This document shows positions 1-6,048 of a DNA stretch of 11,867 bases, one piece after another. Under the pieces are notes generated by a model, which did no database searches, had not been told where the DNA came from, and saw nothing but the letters and a program-made list of their open reading frames with translations. Made by a program: the position numbers and the translations under genes. Within the stretch, counting starts at the first letter, position 1; the number at the start of each line of letters is the position of its first letter. Source of the DNA: Streptomyces anulatus (GTDB taxonomy: Bacteria > Actinomycetota > Actinomycetes > Streptomycetales > Streptomycetaceae); assembly GCF_000721175.1 (NCBI RefSeq), contig NZ_JOEZ01000069.1, positions 1-11,867 of the forward strand. The letters run 5' to 3'.

Positions 1-255
1 GCCCACCCACAAACAGCCGCTGACCAGCCCCGCAACACCCATCCCCGGACCAGCACGACCGACTCTCACCACCACCGACACCAACCCAAGAGATCGCACC
101 CTACCCCTCCGAAAGCAGCAGACGGCCGATCTTGCCCACGGCCCCCGAGCTGCTGCTCAAAGCCGTGAACATCCGACGCGGGCCAGCCATCGCAGCGCCT
201 CCCGAACTGCTGTCAAAACGCTGCTCACTGTCGCGTACGAAGCCAATCGAAGCAC
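1..255. other. Gene-free, degenerate left edge
   Basis: No gene is supported here. The plus strand is C- and A-rich and poor in G over the first 150 bases. Open frames on both strands translate to low-complexity, Pro/Arg/Ser-rich strings without a recognisable domain or ribosome-binding site. The stretch lies beyond the break in the transposase remnant at about 256, so it is probably sequence that joined the IS fragment by rearrangement, or decayed IS sequence. It could also hold the end of a gene lying outside the window, which cannot be judged from here. Confidence 0.5.
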
Positions 256-482
256 CGCGGTCGTGATGACTTTGAGCGGGATGCCGCGACCGTCGCAGAT
301 CAAGTGGTGCTTGCTGCCGGTCTTGCGCCGGCCAACCGGCGACGGACCGGTGTCGGCACCCCCTCTTTCGCCCGGATGTGAGAGCCGTCCACGCATGCCC
401 GCGACCAGTCGAGCTCGCCGACCGCGTTCAACTCGGCGAGCAGGACCCGGTGCAGCGGGTCGAGGACTCCTGCCATTGCCAC
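256..482 (-). pseudogene. IS5-family transposase, internal fragment with frameshift
   Basis: This is a remnant of a DDE transposase of the IS5 family as found in Streptomyces. Reading on the minus strand from 482, one frame gives LHRVLLAELNAVGELDWSRA and then VDGSHIRAK, which holds the first catalytic Asp region. Near 364-372 the homology steps back one base into another frame, which continues RGGADTGPSPVGRRKTGSKH and then HLICDGRGIPLKVITTA. The family's next block (AANVND and onward, with the second Asp and the Glu) is absent, because the sequence diverges after about 256. The N-terminal helix-turn-helix part before LHRVLL is also missing. What remains is about 75 codons of a protein of roughly 270 residues, so it cannot be active. 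Some IS5-group elements use programmed frameshifting, but the slippery site here (AAAGAGGGGG) is not a convincing one and the ends are lost anyway. No terminal inverted repeats were found. Confidence 0.8.
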
Positions 483-524
483 CGGTCCGGCGAACAGCCC
501 GACATCACTCGATCAAGCTCAGTA

Positions 525-538
525 GCACCGATCGGTGC
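525..538. repeat. Perfect 14-bp palindrome
   Basis: GCACCGATCGGTGC is a perfect palindrome, 28 bases past the stop of the 91-aa membrane protein gene. It sits between the type VII-like operon and the transposase fragment. As a stem-loop it would be short, since four bases are needed for the loop, so a terminator role is doubtful. A protein-binding site or chance are both possible. Confidence 0.35.
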
Positions 539-565
539 AGCAGCCGAATGCCCGGCGGGTGGTCC

Positions 566-841
566 TCAACGCTCCCGCACGTAGGTAAGGACCCATGAGA
601 GGGTGAGAATGAGACCCAGCACCCCGATGCCCAGGGTTCCGAAGGTCGCCCCGTTCATCTCCTTCTCCAGCAAGCCGCCCACCCCGCCGATGAGTCCGCC
701 GACGGCCATGAATACACCGAGGACGAGCCCCCGCGAACTCCGGGGCTGCAGCAGGTGCCACACGCTCGGGCTGCGGCGGCCCGGCGGCGGCGGTCCGGCG
801 CGGCGACGGCCGGACGGTGGCGTGCCTCGGGTCTGCTTCAT
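566..841 (-). CDS. Small two-helix membrane protein, third gene of type VII-like operon
   Basis: This 91-aa protein has a basic, proline-rich N-terminus (residues 1-37, with GRRR and PPPPGRR) and two hydrophobic helices at about 38-58 and 67-87, rich in Gly/Val/Leu. They are joined by a short loop containing LEKEMNG, and the protein ends in Arg-Glu-Arg. The basic N-terminus suggests an N-in, C-in hairpin in the cytoplasmic membrane. The start ATG overlaps the stop of the upstream 317-aa gene as ATGA (838-841), which argues for translational coupling and a real gene. I do not recognise the family. Given the secreted-type protein encoded upstream, a membrane partner or immunity-like role is possible, but that is inference from position only. 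Confidence 0.75.
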   Translation of the reverse strand: MKQTRGTPPSGRRRAGPPPPGRRSPSVWHLLQPRSSRGLVLGVFMAVGGLIGGVGGLLEKEMNGATFGTLGIGVLGLILTLSWVLTYVRER

Positions 842-1791
842 CGGTACCTCACCTTTCCCGGTGCTGCCGGGGCGTCCACGTAGCTGTCCCCCGGTTTCTG
901 ATCCGAAGGGGTATAGGCGTAGTCGACCATCGTCGCGACAACGGCGACGGGCGCGCCGAATATCTTCCCTCCGAACTTGCCGACCGTGTTGAGGGCTGTG
1001 GGGCGGTGGTGTTTTCCGCTGACGTCGCTCAGGATCGAGCCCTTTTCAAGGTGCTTGCTCGCTTCGCCGGCCGCGTAGGAGGGCGTGCCGCCGATGAACC
1101 CCTGCACCGCGCCGTTGAGGTCTCTGTGCAGAAGTGCTTCGCCGCCGCCGATCCAGGAGCGGTAACTGAGGAATTCGGCAACAGGTTTGATGGTGCCGCT
1201 GCCCCATTTCTCGGGGCGCACGTACTCGGCTACGTCCAGCTTCGTCTGTGCCGCCTGCTCCTTGAGCGTCTTTGCGTCCTTCAAGGAGTCATAGTGGACG
1301 GAGCTGAACTGGTGGGCGTCCTTGGTGAGGGCCGCGAGACCTCCGGTGCAGAGCGCATCGGCGTCGGCGGCACGCTGAAGTATGGCCTCCATGCGTTCGA
1401 CAAGTACGTCGACGTCGCCTGGGCCAGGATCAGAGCCCTCCAAATGGACAACGACACCATACGGATCGATCTTGATGCCGCGGGGCGGGTTCTCGTAGAT
1501 CGCCACAAGGTCAGCCTTGGCCTGCGTCAATTCGCCGTAAGCGCTCTTGAGCAGGTTGGTGATGCTCTCGGCCTGGGTTGCCGCGTCGCCGAACTCGCCC
1601 GCCGTCCTCCGAACGAAGGGCTTGGTGACACCGGCGTTCTGGCCCTGCCAGGCCGTCCCCTGTGCGTAGACGCTCATGTCCCCCGCGTCCTTGGCAAGTT
1701 CCTTGAGCTTCTTGGTCATAGCGACCCAGTCGTCGATCGCCGAATCAAGCGGTTTCGTCCGAAGGTTCAGAAGCTGCTGGAACAACAGCAT
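838..1791 (-). CDS. WXG100-like putative type VII-secreted protein
   Basis: This 317-aa protein has a helical N-terminal half resembling WXG100/ESX-type secretion substrates. Amphipathic helices flank a Trp-Gln-Gly turn at residues 48-50 (GTAWQGQNAG), with the second helix at about 64-100. A further helical segment covers about 125-190. The C-terminal part (about 195-317) is Gly-rich and contains a hydrophobic stretch at 275-290 (KIFGAPVAVVATMVDYAYTP) and a polar tail. There is no signal peptide, as expected for this route. The start at 1791 has GAGGTG just upstream. It lies 48 bases after the 158-aa gene and overlaps the 91-aa membrane gene by four bases, so the three form an operon. The long C-terminal region beyond a WXG domain is the layout of type VII effectors, but I recognise no toxin fold or catalytic motif. 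No ESX core gene (eccB, eccC, eccD, mycP) is in the window. Confidence 0.8.
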   Translation of the reverse strand: MLLFQQLLNLRTKPLDSAIDDWVAMTKKLKELAKDAGDMSVYAQGTAWQGQNAGVTKPFVRRTAGEFGDAATQAESITNLLKSAYGELTQAKADLVAIYENPPRGIKIDPYGVVVHLEGSDPGPGDVDVLVERMEAILQRAADADALCTGGLAALTKDAHQFSSVHYDSLKDAKTLKEQAAQTKLDVAEYVRPEKWGSGTIKPVAEFLSYRSWIGGGEALLHRDLNGAVQGFIGGTPSYAAGEASKHLEKGSILSDVSGKHHRPTALNTVGKFGGKIFGAPVAVVATMVDYAYTPSDQKPGDSYVDAPAAPGKVRYR

Positions 1792-1839
1792 CGGGGCACC
1801 TCACATGGGTAGAGAAGGGACAGGGGAAAGGGGAATGGA

Positions 1840-2316
1840 TCACATGATCGGGCCCTGTGGCTTCGGTACCGAAGACTCTGACTTCCCGTCGGGCACGCCG
1901 TAGTAGCCAGAAATCTTCGACGCGCTGACCTGAGCGGCGATCCACTCGTCGTCCTTCTTCGTCGACGCCTTCGTGTAGTCCAAGTGATTGGAGATGTGCG
2001 CGCAGGCGTCCAGAAGCGTTCCGACCTGCTGCTCCCAGGCAGTGGAGGCGGAGCTCAGCGCCTTGCCCATGTCGAACCCGTCCGCCGCCAGGCTCTTGCC
2101 CGCAGCCTGGGTCGCGGTCTGGGCATGCTTGCCGTCGGCCCTCAGATTGTTGTGCAGCCGGTAGGCGAAGTGACCGATCTTCCCCAGCTCGTCGTCGTAG
2201 ACGATGAGGTCCGCACCAGTCGGTGAGGCACCTGGGTCTCTCGCCGGAGCACCGTTGATCTGCATCCGCACGGCCGCCTCTCTTTTGAGACCAGCCCACT
2301 CCTCTTCGAAAGACAT
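1840..2316 (-). CDS. Helical protein, first gene of type VII-like operon
   Basis: This 158-aa, mostly helical protein resembles small Streptomyces proteins encoded next to WXG100-like substrates. Residues 1-15 (MSFEEEWAGLKREAA) form an acidic/basic helix. Residues 43-80 (ELGKIGHFAYRLHNNLRADG and following) and 85-135 (with STAWEQQVGT, then LLDACAHISNHLDYT) form two long helices, likely a four-helix or helical-hairpin fold. The tail is Pro/Ser-rich. The start at 2316 was chosen over an in-frame GTG 18 codons upstream because a G-rich Shine-Dalgarno (GGGGGGCAGGGGC) precedes it and MSFEEEW is the usual family start. It probably chaperones or co-secretes with the 317-aa protein, by analogy with paired ESX proteins. 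That is inference. The Trp at 94 is followed by Glu-Gln, so the WXG turn itself is not conserved here. Confidence 0.75.
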   Translation of the reverse strand: MSFEEEWAGLKREAAVRMQINGAPARDPGASPTGADLIVYDDELGKIGHFAYRLHNNLRADGKHAQTATQAAGKSLAADGFDMGKALSSASTAWEQQVGTLLDACAHISNHLDYTKASTKKDDEWIAAQVSASKISGYYGVPDGKSESSVPKPQGPIM

Positions 2317-2348
2317 GCCCCTGCCCCCCTGCAGATCGAAATGACCAA

Positions 2349-2369
2349 TGCGACATTCGGACAGTCGCA
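2349..2369. promoter_or_regulatory. Inverted repeat upstream of the type VII-like operon
   Basis: TGCGAC and GTCGCA are perfect 6-bp arms separated by 9 bases, centred about 43 bases before the start codon of the first operon gene. Spacing and position fit a dimeric repressor or activator site in the operon's promoter region. I could not find a convincing -35/-10 pair around it, only an A/T-rich patch near 2380-2386. Confidence 0.35.
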
Positions 2370-2484
2370 CAAGCTCCGATTATTGACGACCCTTTACCGG
2401 CACTGCCCGGCGGGGGTATCGGCACCGCCCCCGGCACAGCGCCTGGAACACCTCCGGATGCACCCGCCCAGCACCCGGCACTCA

Positions 2485-2652
2485 CCACCTGGAAGATGCT
2501 GGATGACCCGGTCGCCGTGGGCGCGCAGGCCTTGGAGCATCACGACCAGGGGGCGGTAGCTGAAGGGCACCATCATGTCGCCGGGGTCCTCCTCGGACTC
2601 CAGGAAGACGGGCACCAGGATGCGGGAGACCTTGCCGTCGCCGGGTTCCTGG
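2485..2652 (-). pseudogene. Helicase fragment, inverted relative to the rest of its gene
   Basis: On the minus strand this stretch reads QEPGDGKVSRILVPVFLE, then SEEDPGDMMVPFSYRPLVVM and LQGLRAHGDRVIQHL. This matches the block that follows the last helicase motif in actinobacterial DEAD/DEAH helicases with HA repeats (normally RPGEGKxARIxVPVFL...DPxDMM...SYRPLVAVLQGLRxHDERVVEQL). Codon use has the G/C third-position bias of a real gene in this frame. In the family this block comes just before the linker and HA repeats, which lie immediately to the right here but on the plus strand (2653 onward). The fragment has therefore been inverted, and everything upstream of it (the ATPase motifs) is absent. 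No start codon or ribosome-binding site serves it. Confidence 0.75.
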
Positions 2653-3713
2653 CGCGACGACGAGGACCAGGGCGACGAGACCGCCGCGGCCCCGGGCACC
2701 TCCCCCGGCACCACCACGCCGCTGCTGCGGTTCTCCCTCCCCCGCGACCCGCAGACGGTCGCGCCGTTCCTGCGCACCCGCGTCCTGCGCCCCGATTCCG
2801 AGGTCTGGCTCACCGGCTACAACGCCCTGCACACCTTCGTCGACGAACACGGACGCGCACAGGTCCCCCGCGACGCCACCGTCGAACTCGGCGACGGCGG
2901 CGGCACGTACGGGCTGGGCTCCTGGGTCAGCGAGCAGCGCCGCGCGTTCAAGGCCCAGACGCTCAGGGCGTGGCGGGCGGACCTGCTGAACGAGGTGGGC
3001 GTGTTCTGGTCGGTCGGCGACGCCGCGTTCTGGAAGAACCTCGATGCCGCCCCGCCTACCACGCCGTACACGGGAGCCTGGCCTGCCCGAAGAACACCGT
3101 GTGGGAAGGGGTCGCGGTCGGCCAGTGGCTCTCCAACCTCCGCCGCCCCGGCGGCCTCGGCACCAACCCGGACCGCGCCCTTGAGCGCCGCCGCGCCCTG
3201 GAGGTGATCGACCCGGAGTGGAACCCCACCGGATGGTCCGTCGACTGGCAACGCCACTACGCCGCGACCCGCGAACTTCTCGGTGAGGAGCAGGGCCGCG
3301 CGGCCGAGCTGCTGCCCGGCTTCACCGTGAACGGGTGCGACGTCGGCACCTGGGCCGCCCGGCAGACCGACCCCGCCGTCTGGGACACCCTCCTGCCCGA
3401 GCAGCGCGAACGCCTGGAGGCCCTCGGGCTCACGCGCCGGACCGACACCACGGCACCGGCCGCCACGGCACCGGCCGCCACGACGGCGGCCCAGAAGAAC
3501 GCCGGGTCGTTCGAGAGGGGAATCGCCGCGCTCACCCAGTACGCCGCGCGGGAGGGGCGACTCGTCGTACCCCGAGCCCACATCGAGGAGACGTCCCACG
3601 GGCCGGTCCGGCTGGGCACGTGGATCAGCAACACCCGCAGCAGGCGCAACAAGCTGAGTACCGAGCAGCGTGAACAGCTCGCCGCCCTCGGCATCGACTG
3701 GGCCACCGCCTGA
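2653..3713 (+). pseudogene. Helicase C-terminal HA-repeat region, frameshifted, without the ATPase domain
   Basis: This is the C-terminal part of a Streptomyces-type DEAD/DEAH helicase with helicase-associated (HA, PF03457-like) domains. The first frame starts with an acidic linker (WRDDEDQGDETAAA), then LLRFSLPRDPQTVAPFLRTR and the first HA repeat (EVWLTGYNALHTFVDEHG ... LGSWVSEQRRAFK). At about 3050-3056, after KNLDAA, the homology moves to the frame that continues AYHAVHGSLACPKNTVWEGV and AVGQWLSNLRR. One missing base at GCCGCCCCGCC explains this. A second HA repeat ends near 3420, an Ala/Thr-rich linker follows, and a last HA repeat (FERGIAALTQYAAREG ... RLGTWISNTRSRRNKLS) ends at the TGA at 3713. 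HA repeats probably bind nucleic acid. Without the ATPase core, and with the frameshift, this is a broken gene. A late ORF using only the second frame would keep two HA repeats, but nothing marks a start for it. Confidence 0.8.
3452..3481 (+). repeat. Two tandem 15-bp units in helicase linker
   Basis: GGCACCGGCCGCCAC occurs twice back to back and encodes Ala/Thr/Pro repeats (APAAT-type) in the linker before the last HA repeat. This is a likely replication-slippage duplication in a flexible, non-conserved segment. Confidence 0.8.
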
Positions 3714-3736
3714 ACCCCGACCACGACCCCATCGTC

Positions 3737-3769
3737 CCGCGCCCCCTGGCCCACCGCCCGGGGGCGCGG
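3737..3769 (+). terminator. Strong hairpin after the helicase remnant
   Basis: A perfect 10-bp stem (CCGCGCCCCC at 3737-3746, GGGGGCGCGG at 3760-3769) with a 13-base loop begins 24 bases after the TGA at 3713. There is no U-run, as is usual for Streptomyces terminators. Its survival behind a broken gene suggests the gene lost function recently. Confidence 0.65.
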
Positions 3770-3966
3770 TCCGTTCCGCAGGCGATTCCCCGGGACCGGC
3801 CCGGACGCCATACCCGCGCATCGAAGCACCGCGGCGGGCCGCACGGGGAAGAAGAAGCAACGGGGCGCGGGGGGCCTCTCGCTCGATCGAATGACGGGAC
3901 CTCACCACCAGTACTGAGCTGCGAGTATGAGGCCGCATCAGTCCCCCGACCTGCTGGAGTGACCCC

Positions 3967-4188
3967 GTGACGCTGCGCCGCCTCGGCTTCCTGCCCGCCG
4001 TCCTGCTCACCGCGGAGGAACCGATGGTGTCCTTCGATCTCTGGAACGGCAGTGCTCCGGGAGCCGAGCAATCATGGCCATCTGAGCACGAGGAACCACT
4101 CCTGCTTGCAGTGCGCTTCGGAACAGGGCCCTTCCGCCAGACCTTCACCTTCACCCCGGAGGGTCGGCGACGGCTCCCTGCGGAGTAA
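3967..4188 (+). CDS. Small hypothetical protein
   Basis: This 73-aa frame opens with GTG at 3967 preceded by GGAG with a 7-base spacer. An internal ATG at 4024 is preceded by GGAGGAA with good spacing and would give 54 aa. Either start is possible. The residues from 4024 on (MVSFDLWNGSAPGAEQSWPS, EHEEPLLLAVRFGTG, FRQTFTFTPEGRRRL) have a balanced, globular-looking composition with beta-strand-like hydrophobic patches. That is better than the Arg/Pro strings of non-coding frames in this DNA. I recognise no family. It ends in TAA nine bases before the stop of the convergent integrase fragment. It could be a truncated 3' or 5' piece of a larger gene, as its neighbours on both sides are debris. 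Confidence 0.45.
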   Translation: MTLRRLGFLPAVLLTAEEPMVSFDLWNGSAPGAEQSWPSEHEEPLLLAVRFGTGPFRQTFTFTPEGRRRLPAE

Positions 4189-4197
4189 AACTCAAGA

Positions 4198-4791
4198 TCA
4201 GCGGGTGTTCAGTTCCTGCTCCGCTTCCGATTCAGCCACTGCGCTGGTGTAGCGGAGGCTGGCCTTGGCCCCGAGGGAGAAGACGTGTGCGAGGTGGAGG
4301 GGGTCGGCGCCGTTGGCAAGGGCTTCTTCGAGGATGCGGTCCTGCCTCAGTTGGTCGATGCCTACGGGCAATCTCTTGACCAACTTGTCCATCAAGAACG
4401 TGCTCACAGCCGTCGCGGTGGTGGCGGTGTTCCTGGTGATCAGCAGATGTGGGTTGGTGCTGTTGGGCCATTGCCGGTGGCGATAGGCGAGGTACTCGGT
4501 GATCGCCTCGGCGGTGTAGTCGTCAAGGGGACGATTCAAGCCCTCGGGGTCAAGTCGCCGTCCCGGCAGGTCCACGTGCTCGACCAGCATTGAGCGAATC
4601 TGGCGGGCGGGCAGCGCGTGGATGCCAGACAGGGCCACGACCACTCGAAGGGCCGGATCCTGCAGTGCGGCGAGTGCGATGGACTCCACCTCGTCCACAG
4701 CGAGTGATGAGGGGATCTTGATCGCCACCTTGCCTCCCTTGATGCCTAAGGGCTTGCAGAGCAATAAGTTGCGTCTTTCCGCTCTTGACAC
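4198..4791 (-). pseudogene. Tyrosine-recombinase-like integrase, C-terminal fragment
   Basis: This 197-aa frame matches the C-terminal catalytic region of a family of Streptomyces site-specific integrase-like proteins. Residues 49-72 (VVVALSGIHALPARQIRSML) correspond to the ALxxxHALRPxDLRxL block. Residues 103-121 hold YRHRQWPNSTNPHLLIT, and 148-157 hold LRQDRILEEA. Residues 165-184 (LHLAHVFSLGAKASLRYTSA) hold the candidate catalytic Tyr at 181. The first-box Arg of active recombinases is replaced in SGIHAL, as is common in this group, so activity is doubtful even for full-length members. Complete relatives have several hundred residues before this block. Here similarity fades before about residue 25, close to a 28-bp inverted repeat at 4745-4844. 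The GTG start at 4791 lacks a good Shine-Dalgarno. This is best read as a 5'-truncated remnant, although expression as a short protein is not excluded. Confidence 0.65.
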
Positions 4792-4844
4792 CGCAGCTCA
4801 TGCGGGGTGTTCGACAGCAAGTTGATTCCCGGCAAGCCCTTAGG
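4745..4844. repeat. Imperfect 28-bp inverted repeat, 100 bp overall
   Basis: The arm at 4745-4772 begins CCTAAGGGCTTGC, and the arm at 4817-4844 ends with its exact complement GCAAGCCCTTAGG. The 13 outer bases are perfect, and overall 21 of 28 pair. A 44-base centre separates the arms. The left arm lies at the point where the integrase fragment loses similarity, and the right arm touches the DinB-gene terminator. This could be the ends of a small inserted or mostly deleted element, an excision or attachment-type structure, or a duplicated end left by a rearrangement. No target-site duplication is evident. Confidence 0.55.
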
Positions 4845-4864
4845 GCAGGCGGGAACCGCCTGCC
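4844..4864 (-). terminator. Hairpin terminator of the DinB-family gene
   Basis: A perfect 9-bp stem (GGCAGGCGG at 4844-4852, CCGCCTGCC at 4856-4864) with a 3-base loop lies three bases beyond the stop codon of the minus-strand gene. It is G/C-only and has no U-run. Confidence 0.65.
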
Positions 4865-4867
4865 GGG

Positions 4868-5386
4868 TCACACCCCGGTACGCCCGTCGATACGCTCGCG
4901 GACCAGGTCGGCGTGCCCGCAGTGGCGCGCGTACTCGCCAATCATGTGCGTGTAGATCCAACGGAGCGTCACCTCGCCCCCCATGAAAGGGCTGGTGTCG
5001 TCGAGCCCCCGGCCCGCGCAGTTCTCCCGGCCCCGCCGGACCTCGCCCTCCCACACCGCCAGCGCCTCCTCGTGCGTGGCGTCCTCGGCGAGCTCGAACC
5101 CACCGTCGTGCCCACCGCCACCGCCTTCGCCGGCAGGGGCGAACAGCGGCGGGACGTCCTCCTGCACGAGGACCCGCCGGAACCAGTTCCGCTCGACCGC
5201 CGCCGCGTGCTGGACCAGTCCGAGCAACGTGATCGACGAGGGCGCCGCCGACGCCTCACGGAGCCGCTCCTCGGGCAACCCCGCGCACTTCTGGGCGAGG
5301 GTGGCACGGTAGAAGTCGAGCCAGCTCTCCAACGAGGTCCGCTCATCGGCGACCAGAGGAGGCATCGAACGCTCGGAAGTACTCAT
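4868..5386 (-). CDS. DinB-family protein (DUF664 type)
   Basis: This 172-aa protein belongs to the DinB/YfiT-like four-helix-bundle superfamily, actinobacterial DUF664 branch. Relatives bind a divalent metal through three histidines, and some are thiol (mycothiol)-dependent transferases. Residues 10-40 ([20 protein letters not shown]) form helix one. His60 sits in [13 protein letters not shown], and His147, His155 and His158 lie in the closing motif [20 protein letters not shown], so candidate metal ligands are present. A Gly-rich insert (about 85-97) is in a loop. Length is normal for the family. The start at 5386 gives the usual N-terminus ([16 protein letters not shown]). In-frame starts at 5395, 5416 and 5464 exist, and none has a clear Shine-Dalgarno, so the start is uncertain. 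The gene stands alone and its substrate is unknown. Confidence 0.85.
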   Translation of the reverse strand: MSTSERSMPPLVADERTSLESWLDFYRATLAQKCAGLPEERLREASAAPSSITLLGLVQHAAAVERNWFRRVLVQEDVPPLFAPAGEGGGGGHDGGFELAEDATHEEALAVWEGEVRRGRENCAGRGLDDTSPFMGGEVTLRWIYTHMIGEYARHCGHADLVRERIDGRTGV

Positions 5387-5820
5387 GGTCATCATCGTGA
5401 CATCCGGGTCTGACATCGCCCGGGCGGTGAGAGGTGCTGCCCCTGCCCCGACTTCGGGAGTCACAGCGGTGCCCGCTCCACCCTGCCGGCGAACCTGCCG
5501 TTCACGCGACCGGCGAGCCAGTGGGCGTGGGCGTCGAGATCGCCTTCGGTCCCGGTTCAGGAACCCCGGGGCCCTGGAAACCCCGGAACCCTGGAACCCC
5601 CGGGACAGCAGGTGGGCGACTCGGCACGATGCTCACCGTTCACCCCATCTGTCAGTGCGGTAACCGCTTCGCCACACATGTCTTCGTTACGTGGGTATTC
5701 CGTCACAGGCGCACAACAGCCCTACCCCGCCAGCGCCTCACCGTCGTTCAACCGGGCGCAGGACGCGTGATCACCGGGGCAGAACCGGTCGGAACAGAGC
5801 AGCGCAGAGAGGTGTCACGG
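5387..5820. other. Gene-free stretch between divergent genes
   Basis: I see no convincing gene in these 434 bases. A plus-strand frame is open through to the downstream helix-turn-helix gene, but its translation has no conserved look and no ribosome-binding site. The stretch must hold the promoters of both flanking genes. The A/T-richer part at about 5650-5720 (with CACATGTCTTCGTTACG) is the likeliest place for the plus-strand promoter, but no clear -35/-10 pair stands out. A short G/C repeat tract lies at 5560-5604. Confidence 0.5.
5560..5604. repeat. Degenerate GGAACCCC tandem tract
   Basis: Four imperfect copies of GGAACCCY-type units occur in about 45 bases (GGAACCCC, GGAAACCCC, GGAACCCT, GGAACCCCC), separated by G/C runs. 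The tract lies in non-coding DNA and looks like a slippage-prone simple repeat. Confidence 0.5.
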
Positions 5821-6012
5821 ATGACGGACAGAACACTCTGGTCCTACAAGGACATTGCCGCGCACATCCAGGTCCAGCCGGACACCGTCCGCTCCTACCG
5901 CAAGCACGGCCTTCTTCCCCCGCCCGACCAGGTGCAGAACGGAAAGCCGTACTGGTACGGCGACACCGTCCGCGCCTGGGTCGCCTCCCGCCCGCGCAAC
6001 CGGGGCCGCTGA
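5821..6012 (+). CDS. Small MerR-like helix-turn-helix DNA-binding protein
   Basis: This 63-aa protein consists almost entirely of a winged helix-turn-helix of the MerR/AlpA kind. The motif is WSYKDIAAHIQVQPDTVRSY (helix, turn, recognition helix, residues 6-25), followed by RKHGLLPPPDQVQNGKPYWY as the wing and DTVRAWVASRP as the closing helix. The tail is basic (RNRGR). The ATG at 5821 has GAGAGGTG with suitable spacing upstream. Small stand-alone proteins of this sort are common in Streptomyces chromosomes. They have no effector domain and probably act as DNA-binding adaptors or regulators. Excisionases share the fold, but no integrase lies next to it, and the integrase fragment 1 kb away belongs to a different debris zone. 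Target genes are unknown. Confidence 0.85.
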   Translation: MTDRTLWSYKDIAAHIQVQPDTVRSYRKHGLLPPPDQVQNGKPYWYGDTVRAWVASRPRNRGR

Positions 6013-6048
6013 CCCCGGTCCACCGGCACCCGGTCCCTATTGCCGGGG
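6013..6048. terminator. Possible shared terminator of two convergent genes
   Basis: The two convergent stops are 24 bases apart. CCCCGG (6013-6018) can pair with CCGGGG (6043-6048), enclosing a smaller ACCGG/CCGGT stem at 6022-6034. The structure overlaps the last codons of the methyltransferase gene and is weak, so this is a tentative call. Confidence 0.3.

Noticed and set aside
525..538. Terminator for the type VII-like operon
   Set aside because: A palindrome without a loop gives only about five base pairs as RNA. It is reported as a palindrome only.
817..1812. A 331-codon plus-strand open frame antisense to the WXG-type gene
   Set aside because: The minus strand has helical domain structure, a WXG turn and coupling to its neighbours. 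The plus frame has none of these.
2496..3049. Plus-strand start of the longer open frame leading into the HA repeats
   Set aside because: Residues before the frameshift are His/Arg/Pro strings. The real coding in this stretch is minus-strand helicase (to 2652) and then another plus-strand frame.
2817..4154. A 445-codon minus-strand open frame across the HA repeats
   Set aside because: Translation is Arg/Gly/Pro-rich without a domain, whereas the plus strand shows clear HA repeats.
4745..4844. Integron attC site
   Set aside because: The inverted repeat lacks the expected RYYYAAC and GTTRRRY core sites at its ends.
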